Shown: positions 1 to 4,652 of the stretch, piece by piece | Numbering within the stretch: the stretch's first letter is position 1 | Layout: each line of letters begins with the position of its first letter | Source of the DNA: Gammaproteobacteria bacterium | GTDB lineage: Bacteria > Pseudomonadota > Gammaproteobacteria > Granulosicoccales > Granulosicoccaceae | Assembly: GCA_019634245.1 (NCBI GenBank) | Contig: JAHQVR010000002.1 | Coordinates: 1 to 5,450, forward strand | Reading direction: 5' to 3' | Length of the DNA: 5,450 bases | The notes under the pieces: model-generated | Database searches by the model: none | What the model was told of the DNA's origin: nothing | The model's input: the letters and a program-made list of their open reading frames with translations, nothing else | Made by a program: the position numbers and the translations under genes

Positions 1-113
1 AACAGTCCAGCGCACCGGCCAAATTCTTAGCCTCCTTGCGTTCGAGCTTCCTCTAATCTTATATTTCTAAGCAAGGCGTGATATGTTAAGGGCTCGTGTC
101 CCCTCCAGATGTA

Positions 114-170
114 TGATACAAAGAACAGAGAGTGATACAAGGAGCAAAGCGTGATACAAGGAGCAGAGAG
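114..170. repeat. Three tandem 19-bp units in the fucosidase leader
   Basis: Three head-to-tail 19-bp units occupy 114-132, 133-151 and 152-170. The third reads TGATACAAGGAGCAGAGAG. The second differs from it at a few positions near its end, and the first has AAGAAC where the others have GGAGC. Units two and three each carry an AAGGAG core that resembles a ribosome binding site. The array ends 8 nt before the fucosidase ATG, so it lies in the 5' leader or promoter. The unit length is not a multiple of three and an in-frame TAG (173-175) separates it from the gene, so it is not a coding repeat. Its role is unknown: it could be a repeated protein-binding site, a set of alternative ribosome loading sites, or simple duplication. 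Confidence 0.85.
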
Positions 171-178
171 AATAGACG

Positions 179-1546
179 ATGTTAACACCTAAGCCCACTC
201 AAGGGGATAGTTCCTGGTTTGTACACGACCGACTTGGTCTGTTTATCCACTGGGGCCTGTACGCCCTGCCTGCCCGGCATGAATGGATCAAAAATATTGA
301 GGAGCTGTCCGACGAAGAGTACCAGCTCTATTTCGAGCAGTTCAATCCCACCCTCTATGATCCTGAGCAGTGGGCTCGTACCGCCAAAGAAGCGGGAATG
401 AAGTACGTGGTGCTGACCACCAAGCACCATGAAGGCTTTTGTCTCTGGGATACACAATTTACTGACTACAAAGTGACCAATACGCCTTATGGGAAGGATC
501 TGCTCAGCTCTTTTGTGGAAGCCTTTCGGGCCGCAGGGATAAGGATTGGTCTCTATTACTCGCTCCTCGATTGGCACCACCCCGACTTCACGATTGATAT
601 CCATCATTCTCAGCGTAATCTAGAAAATGCAGCTGAGCTCAACCGCGCGCGCGATATGTCTCGCTACACAGAATATATGCGCAACCAAGTACGTGAGCTA
701 CTGACCAACTACGGGCAAATCGACTACCTGTTCTTCGATTTCTCCTACCCAGATTGGGAATATAAGGGGCTGCCAGGCAAAGGGCGCAATGACTGGGAAA
801 GCGACAAGATGGTCGAAATGGTTCGCGGATTGCAACCGAATATCCTCCTCAATGATCGGCTTGATCTATCTGAGGCCGCAGATATTCACACGCCGGAGCA
901 AATCCAACCGACACAGTGGGAGCACGTGGATGGGCAGCCAGTCGTATGGGAAGCTTGCCAAACCTTTAGCGGATCGTGGGGGTACCATCGCGATGAGGAC
1001 AGTTGGAAGAGCCCTGGGCAATTAATCCGCATGTTGGTTAATACCGTTTCCTGCGGTGGCAACCTGCTGATGAATGTTGGCCCAACCGCACGCGGCACAT
1101 GGGATAATCGTGTACTTGAGGCGCTCGCTGCCTATCGAGATTGGATGACGTTTAACGGTGAGGCAATCTATGGCTGCACCCAGAGTGAATTCATCCCCCC
1201 TCAGGACTGCCGCATCACCCAGAACGGGAAAAAGTTGTATGTGCATGTGTTTGCATGGCCGGACAGATTTCTTTTCCTAAAGGGCTTGGCTGGCAAGGTG
1301 AAATACGCTCAGTTTCTGCACGACGGCAGTGAAATAGATTTTGATGACCTGCAAGCCCAACAAACAGCGCTTCTTGGCGGGCAATCTCAGGTAGATGAAA
1401 ATGAGTTGCTTGACGGTGAAGATCCCATGTCAAAGACTAAATACCAATTGGGCCAGTTTCAGGTAAATGTAGATACCCTGATCTTGATCCTCCCGGTCAA
1501 AAAACCTGACGTTGCTGTGCCAGTCGTTAACTTAATCTTGAAATAG
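179..1546 (+). CDS. Alpha-L-fucosidase, glycoside hydrolase family 29
   Basis: This 455-residue protein should release alpha-linked L-fucose from glycans with retention of configuration. The N-terminal two thirds is the GH29 (beta/alpha)8-like catalytic domain. The visible family motifs are FIHWG (22-26), KHHEGF (82-87), GLYYS near 124-128, LFFDF with the probable nucleophile Asp187, LLNDR (223-227), WEACQTF and SWGYHRD (about 257-272), and NLLMNVGP (295-302). Residues from about 325 form the usual C-terminal beta-rich domain. The length is normal for the family and the ORF is intact. There is no signal peptide or membrane segment, so the enzyme is probably cytoplasmic and would act on imported oligosaccharides. 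The acid/base residue varies within GH29 and I do not assign it. The start is fixed because TAG lies two codons upstream of this ATG, and GAGAG at 166-170 is a modest ribosome binding site. No sugar transporter or fucose catabolic gene is visible nearby. Confidence 0.95.
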   Translation: MLTPKPTQGDSSWFVHDRLGLFIHWGLYALPARHEWIKNIEELSDEEYQLYFEQFNPTLYDPEQWARTAKEAGMKYVVLTTKHHEGFCLWDTQFTDYKVTNTPYGKDLLSSFVEAFRAAGIRIGLYYSLLDWHHPDFTIDIHHSQRNLENAAELNRARDMSRYTEYMRNQVRELLTNYGQIDYLFFDFSYPDWEYKGLPGKGRNDWESDKMVEMVRGLQPNILLNDRLDLSEAADIHTPEQIQPTQWEHVDGQPVVWEACQTFSGSWGYHRDEDSWKSPGQLIRMLVNTVSCGGNLLMNVGPTARGTWDNRVLEALAAYRDWMTFNGEAIYGCTQSEFIPPQDCRITQNGKKLYVHVFAWPDRFLFLKGLAGKVKYAQFLHDGSEIDFDDLQAQQTALLGGQSQVDENELLDGEDPMSKTKYQLGQFQVNVDTLILILPVKKPDVAVPVVNLILK

Positions 1547-1909
1547 GAGCCAGTTCAACCTGCAACATACTTTGGGGGTTAGTCGTAAAAGGAAGAGACC
1601 GCGCGTTTAGCCATTTTTCCTTCATTTTGACTTGCTGTAGACGTGCATTGGTGTGATCGATTGTGGCATTGTTACAGAGAGGTCCAAGTCGCAGAGCAGT
1701 CAGTCCGTGTAGGTGGTGCTGCCGCCAACGTTGTGTCCAGGTTGACCCAACTAACCGCGCCGCATACGGCTCGGATCGGCGTCGAATCTGCTGGTTACCT
1801 GACACTGGCGTTGCCCGCTTTCGGGTTTGCGTCTGTTGATTTCGCTGATGGAAGCCGCCGTCTGTTACCTCGATGTTTGTTATGCACCGAATTCATTGCT
1901 ACGAATCCT
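1547..1909. other. Long gap after the fucosidase; possible gene remnant
   Basis: This stretch between the fucosidase and the esterase holds no convincing intact gene, and I see no hairpin plus T-run terminator. One + frame is open from ATG 1643 to 2017, but it overlaps the well-supported esterase start in another frame and has no clear ribosome binding site. Its translated section at about 1790-1870 (GYLTLALPAFGFASVDF, then DGSRRLL) has the alternating hydrophobic pattern of a beta-strand-rich C-terminal domain. That fits a decayed fragment of a larger protein, but I do not recognise the family. It may equally be chance. The 3' part contains the esterase leader. Confidence 0.35.
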
Positions 1910-1914
1910 GGAGG
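1910..1914 (+). promoter_or_regulatory. Ribosome binding site that decides the esterase start
   Basis: GGAGG lies 9 nt before ATG 1924, which is ideal spacing. The same frame is open further upstream with ATGs at 1873 and 1882, but neither has a comparable site, and the extra residues they would add do not look like part of the enzyme fold. The 1924 start is therefore preferred. Confidence 0.8.
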
Positions 1915-1923
1915 GTATTTGAA

Positions 1924-2571
1924 ATGCCAGCTGCTAGTGAAATCGTTACTAAATCGTTCGACTATGACGGTAATCGCCAAGTATCCGTCTATGTTCCTCG
2001 ACGCCCAGCAGAAGTGATTGTCTACTGCGGTGACGGTCAGCTCATAACTCAATGGGGTGAGGATCTTGAAGAAGTAGACGTGCCCTCCACTATGATCGTG
2101 GGAACTCACCGAATTGACGATGAGACGATTAGGCTTCACGAGTATTCACCTAAGTTTGACCCCGAAAAGTTTGCAGCCCATGAAGACTTTTTTATTCACG
2201 ATGTGAGCACTTGGATTGATTCGGAATTTGGCTTAAACCTTCCTTCTGAGAAAACAGCTGTGTTTGGTGTTTCGGCCAGCGGTGAATTTGCACTCGCCAT
2301 GGGCGTCCGTCATCCAGATCGTTTTGGAGCAGTTTTTTCCGCTTCCCCTGGTGCGGGCTATCGGCCACCGGAAAAGCTACCCACCCCTATGCCGCGGACT
2401 TATCTGGTCGCAGGGATACAAGAGCCTTTTTTCCTTGAGAATGCGATGCGATGGGTGAGTGCACTCAGAGATAGTGGTGATGAGGTGCTTATGAGAGAAC
2501 GAGATGCTGGCCATGATGACTCGATGTGGCGTAAAGAGTTTCCATTGATGATCGCTTGGGCATTCGCATGA
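1924..2571 (+). CDS. Small alpha/beta-hydrolase esterase (esterase D / enterochelin-esterase-like)
   Basis: This 215-residue protein is a putative serine esterase of the PF00756-type fold. The nucleophile elbow is GVSASG (115-120), with Ser117 in the G-x-S position. The histidine is His197 in AGHDDSMWR, matching the family's GHD-x-x-x-W pattern. The likely acid is Glu167 in GIQEPFF, with the usual Asn (N173) a few residues on. The N-terminal part (about 5-60) holds the first beta strands. There is no signal peptide, so a cytoplasmic location is expected. The real substrate cannot be told: members cleave acyl esters, S-formylglutathione or siderophore esters, and no siderophore genes are visible here. 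It is shorter than many characterised members but keeps all catalytic parts and looks intact. The ATG follows GGAGG at 9 nt spacing. A 377-bp gap from the fucosidase suggests separate transcription. Confidence 0.82.
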   Translation: MPAASEIVTKSFDYDGNRQVSVYVPRRPAEVIVYCGDGQLITQWGEDLEEVDVPSTMIVGTHRIDDETIRLHEYSPKFDPEKFAAHEDFFIHDVSTWIDSEFGLNLPSEKTAVFGVSASGEFALAMGVRHPDRFGAVFSASPGAGYRPPEKLPTPMPRTYLVAGIQEPFFLENAMRWVSALRDSGDEVLMRERDAGHDDSMWRKEFPLMIAWAFA

Positions 2572-2618
2572 GTATTATAAGTTCGGCGCATAAGGCTGAG
2601 GTGGCATTCGCCGCGATG

Positions 2619-2681
2619 TTGTGACATCCCCCAATGCCTGAACGCCCGTTCTTGTGACATTTGGTGTCGGTCGTACTGTCA
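2619..2681. promoter_or_regulatory. Repeat-rich control region upstream of the PhyH gene
   Basis: TTGTGACAT occurs twice in the same orientation (2619-2627 and 2652-2660), 33 bp apart, about three DNA turns. Between them is an interrupted palindrome, GAACG-CC-CGTTC (2640-2651). The second copy also forms TGACA-N5-TGTC (2655-2668), and a TGTCA follows at 2677-2681. Such clustering 25-90 bp before a start codon fits transcription factor binding. TGACA and TGTCA are also the half-sites of the palindrome just after the WYL regulator gene, which hints at shared control. No convincing -35/-10 pair was found. Confidence 0.4.
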
Positions 2682-2705
2682 ACTGGTGAATCGAGAATAC
2701 AATCT

Positions 2706-3494
2706 ATGTTTACACCTTTCGAAATAGAGACCTTTGCGGTAAGTGGGCTGCTCAAGCGCGAAAACTTTCTGCCAGCGGAGAAGCTTAGAATTGCGCGCGA
2801 AGTGATTTTGCAGCATCTGCAGCGGAAAGGGCTGTGGCGTGATGGTGCATGGCACCTTGATGGGTGGACACAGTCGACTGATTATGGGACAAGTATGGCA
2901 ATTGTCAAACCACTTAATCGCCATCAAGCACTGATTGATCTCGCTAGCGGTGAGTTAGCAGCAGCCGCCAGCGCTCTGGCTAACGGTTGTCCTGTATTTC
3001 CCATGGACCAGCATCCTGCGTTGTTGTTTACGCTGCCAAACTCAACGCAATGGTCAATTCCACATAAGAATTGGCACTTAGATATGCCACGCCTGCCCAA
3101 TCGCGGGGTGCCAGGAGTACAGATATTTGCTTTCATCGAGACAGTTGAAGCTGGCGGTGGCGGAACGCTGGCTGTGACAGGCTCTCATCTCTTGCACAAT
3201 GAAGGTGTTCGCATCCGGTCAGGTGATCTCCGCAAAAAGTTGAAACGTGAGCCATATTTTGCAGAGCTGATGTCAAACAATTCGGACGACCGTCTGCATT
3301 TCTTACGCGATGTCGGCAATGTTGGCGACGTCGCGCTACAATTTGTTGAAATGACTGGCGAAGCAGGGGATGTTTATTTTATGGATTTACGTGTGCTCCA
3401 TACGGTTGCAGCGAATGCACTTAAGAGACCACGTCTTATGCTGACCCAACGCTATCTTCTGGAATCTTCACGTATTGCGCTCTATGGAAAATAA
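2706..3494 (+). CDS. Phytanoyl-CoA dioxygenase (PhyH) family oxygenase
   Basis: This 262-residue protein is predicted to be a non-heme Fe(II)/2-oxoglutarate oxygenase of the PhyH family (PF05721), which usually hydroxylates a small molecule while converting 2-oxoglutarate to succinate. The iron triad is visible: His124 and Asp126 in WHLDMP, and His232 in VLHTVAAN. Arg243, 11 residues after the last His, is placed to bind 2-oxoglutarate, as in human PhyH. Other conserved parts are GVPGVQ (134-139), GGGGTLAVTGSH (150-161), and VEMTGEAGDVYFMD (214-227). The substrate is unknown, since bacterial members act on very varied compounds. The ATG at 2706 is chosen. An in-frame TTG at 2661 would add 15 residues but would run through the repeat-rich control DNA. 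The ribosome binding site is weak (CGAGAA at 2692-2697, 8 nt away). The gene is complete and soluble, with no signal peptide. Confidence 0.88.
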   Translation: MFTPFEIETFAVSGLLKRENFLPAEKLRIAREVILQHLQRKGLWRDGAWHLDGWTQSTDYGTSMAIVKPLNRHQALIDLASGELAAAASALANGCPVFPMDQHPALLFTLPNSTQWSIPHKNWHLDMPRLPNRGVPGVQIFAFIETVEAGGGGTLAVTGSHLLHNEGVRIRSGDLRKKLKREPYFAELMSNNSDDRLHFLRDVGNVGDVALQFVEMTGEAGDVYFMDLRVLHTVAANALKRPRLMLTQRYLLESSRIALYGK

Positions 3495-3514
3495 GGGAAG
3501 CATTAACCTTCACT

Positions 3515-3736
3515 GTGATTGAATGGCTAAGGGGATGGCGCCCTGAATATGAGCAGTGGGTGAAAGATGGTGCACTTGGGTTCTTCCGATATAATGGAAT
3601 TGAATTGGCTGTTTTTGATGGGCATTCTATTATGTTGTGCAAAATGGGGTATGAACTGCTAATCAGCCAGGAATTATTAGGTTACCATAAGAAGTATCAT
3701 AAAAGAGTCATAGTAGAAGCGCTACGGGAAATCTGA
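3515..3736 (+). CDS. Hypothetical 73-residue protein
   Basis: I do not recognise this ORF. It starts with GTG, and AGGGAAG (3494-3500) 14 nt upstream is a poor ribosome binding site, so the start is uncertain. The frame stays open upstream into the end of the PhyH gene. The peptide is of mixed composition: an aromatic-rich N-terminal half (W-L-R-G-W, Y-E-Q-W, F-F-R-Y), a strand-like centre (IELAVFDG), and a basic helical end (YHKKYHKR, then VIVEALREI). There is no signal peptide or membrane helix. Its stop lies 3 bp before the GTG of the WYL regulator, so the two could be co-transcribed and translationally coupled. G+C is about 39% over 3541-3720, matching the WYL gene rather than the rest of the window. 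It may be a real small gene, the tail of a truncated one, or a chance frame. Confidence 0.4.
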   Translation: MIEWLRGWRPEYEQWVKDGALGFFRYNGIELAVFDGHSIMLCKMGYELLISQELLGYHKKYHKRVIVEALREI

Positions 3737-3739
3737 TTA

Positions 3740-4432
3740 GTGAAAAATAACGATACAAAACGGATTTCACGATTGACTGAAATCATCACCCAATTGCAGA
3801 CCAAAAGGCTTTTGACCGCATCTGAACTTGCCGCCAGATTTTCAGTAAGTATCAGGACAATTTATAGAGACATAAGAGCATTGGAACAAGCTGGCATTCC
3901 AATTTATGTTGAAGAAGGTAAAGGGTATGGGCTTATGGAACATTACAGGCTCCCCCCTGTGATGTTTACGGAAAGCGAAGCAAATGCACTAATTACTGCG
4001 GAACAATTAGTTCTGAAAAACAAAGATTCATCTTTGGTCAAAGATTATGGAGACGCGATTAATAAAATCAAGTCTATACTAAATCGAAATGAAAAAGACA
4101 AAGCCAACTTGCTTTCTGAACGGACACAATCCAGCCAATTCAAGGGTATCGAAAGAACGAGTACGAATTTATCTGCCTTGCAGTTTGCGCTGACCAATTA
4201 TTTCTTGACAAGAATTAACTATACAAATGCGGCGAATGAAACGACGAACAGAACGATTGAGCCATTTGCTTTATTAAGTGCGCGGGATGGTTGGCTATTG
4301 GTGGCGTGGTGCCGTTTGCGTAAGGAATTTCGGCATTTTCGACTGGATAGGATCGGAAAGCTCGAAGTGCTTTCCGAAGGATTTACTCCTCACGATATGA
4401 CTTTACAAGAATTTTTTGATCGCTACGACTGA
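3740..4432 (+). CDS. WYL-domain transcriptional regulator (YafY/DeoR-type HTH)
   Basis: This 230-residue cytoplasmic regulator should bind DNA as a dimer and sense a ligand through its WYL domain. The N-terminal winged helix (about 8-65) has a helix-turn-helix at TASELAARFSVSIRTIYRDI (26-45) and the wing GKGYGL (60-65). A linker follows with YRLPPVMFTESEANAL (69-84), typical of this subfamily, and a helical stretch of about 85-155. The WYL domain covers about 160-215 and includes RTIEPFALL, GWLLVAWC and FRHFRLDRI. The name-giving W-Y-L triplet is W185-L186-L187 here, so the Tyr is replaced. The protein lacks the extra C-terminal WCX extension of longer family members, as is usual for short versions. 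GTG 3740 is used, with GGGAA at 3726-3730 as a fair ribosome binding site. G+C is about 42%, lower than the flanking enzymes. Its likely target is the palindrome just after its stop codon. Confidence 0.9.
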   Translation: MKNNDTKRISRLTEIITQLQTKRLLTASELAARFSVSIRTIYRDIRALEQAGIPIYVEEGKGYGLMEHYRLPPVMFTESEANALITAEQLVLKNKDSSLVKDYGDAINKIKSILNRNEKDKANLLSERTQSSQFKGIERTSTNLSALQFALTNYFLTRINYTNAANETTNRTIEPFALLSARDGWLLVAWCRLRKEFRHFRLDRIGKLEVLSEGFTPHDMTLQEFFDRYD

Positions 4433-4446
4433 TTGTTTTTAACCCC

Positions 4447-4462
4447 TGACATACTGTTGTCA
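4447..4462. promoter_or_regulatory. Candidate operator, TGACA-N6-TGTCA
   Basis: TGACA (4447-4451) and TGTCA (4458-4462) form an exact inverted repeat with a 6-bp spacer, 14 nt after the WYL stop codon and 11 bp before a consensus TATAAT. A dimeric winged-helix regulator would suit such a site, and the position over the expected -35 region fits control of the downstream hydrolase. The arms are only 5 bp, so a single occurrence is weak statistical evidence and the case rests mainly on position. Confidence 0.5.
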
Positions 4463-4473
4463 CAACGCTCCTC

Positions 4474-4479
4474 TATAAT
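4474..4479 (+). promoter_or_regulatory. Candidate -10 element (TATAAT) for the epoxide hydrolase
   Basis: This is an exact match to the sigma-70 -10 consensus in the gap before the epoxide hydrolase gene. The -35 partner is not well placed: TTGTCA at 4457-4462 is only 11 bp away and CTGACA at 4446-4451 is 22 bp away, against an ideal of about 17. A promoter with a poor -35 would suit activation or repression at the overlapping palindrome. The predicted transcript start is about 4486, giving a leader of roughly 165 nt. Confidence 0.45.
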
Positions 4480-4487
4480 GTTCAGGA

Positions 4488-4531
4488 CTTGTATGATGGC
4501 TCTGTGCCCCGCACAACCACCATCATACGAG
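4488..4531 (+). other. Two-part stem-loop in the epoxide hydrolase leader
   Basis: GTATGATGG (4491-4499) pairs perfectly with CCATCATAC (4520-4528). Outside this, 4488-4490 can pair with 4529-4531 with one G-U. Inside, TGTGC (4503-4507) pairs with GCACA (4511-4515) around a CCC loop, leaving a small internal loop (ctc opposite acca). No T-run follows, so it is not an intrinsic terminator. It begins at about the transcript start predicted from TATAAT 4474-4479, so it would form a 5'-end RNA hairpin. Alternatively the inverted repeat acts as DNA and binds a dimeric protein. Confidence 0.6.
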
Positions 4532-4638
4532 AACTTAATGACTTATGCATCCCCTTTGGTTTTGATACGGCGAACCACAGCCGATTCAACCGGCGGCAGG
4601 CATGAGTTCTTATACTGAGCCATTCCTAAGAATATAGT

Positions 4639-4642
4639 GGAG
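4639..4642 (+). promoter_or_regulatory. Ribosome binding site of the epoxide hydrolase
   Basis: GGAG within GTGGAGA lies 10 nt before ATG 4653 and supports that start codon. Confidence 0.7.
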
Positions 4643-4652
4643 ATTTTAGACA

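Noticed and set aside
19..38. Minus-strand AGGAGG followed 7 nt later by TTG, possible start of a divergent gene running off the left edge
   Set aside because: Only a few codons would lie in the window and TTG starts are uncommon, so it cannot be supported.
2..70. Open + frame from the left edge ending at TAA 68-70, possible tail of an upstream gene
   Set aside because: Only about 22 codons are visible, another frame is also open to 54-56, and neither reads as a recognisable protein end.
182..607. Long minus-strand ORF inside the fucosidase gene
   Set aside because: It is a shadow of the strongly supported GH29 coding frame and shows no family resemblance.
2584..2613. CGGCG/CGCCG hairpin after the esterase as a terminator
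   Set aside because: The stem is only 5 bp with a 20-nt loop and no T-run follows.
3497..3511. GAAG/CTTC hairpin after the PhyH gene as a terminator
   Set aside because: A 4-bp stem without a T-run is too weak.
4488..4531. Intrinsic terminator of the WYL gene
   Set aside because: The stem-loop is well formed but is followed by GAACTTAATG rather than a T-run, and it lies downstream of a TATAAT.
4433..4618. ORF starting with TTG right after the WYL stop, and an alternative frame open over 4450-4605
   Set aside because: No ribosome binding site and no recognisable family. The segment is better explained as promoter, operator and leader of the epoxide hydrolase.
1547..4652. Integron cassette array: unrelated same-strand genes with long gaps
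   Set aside because: I searched the gaps for attC ends (RYYYAAC and GTTRRRY). Only an isolated GTTCAAC at 1553-1559 fits, with no matching partner, and the gaps share no common long structure.
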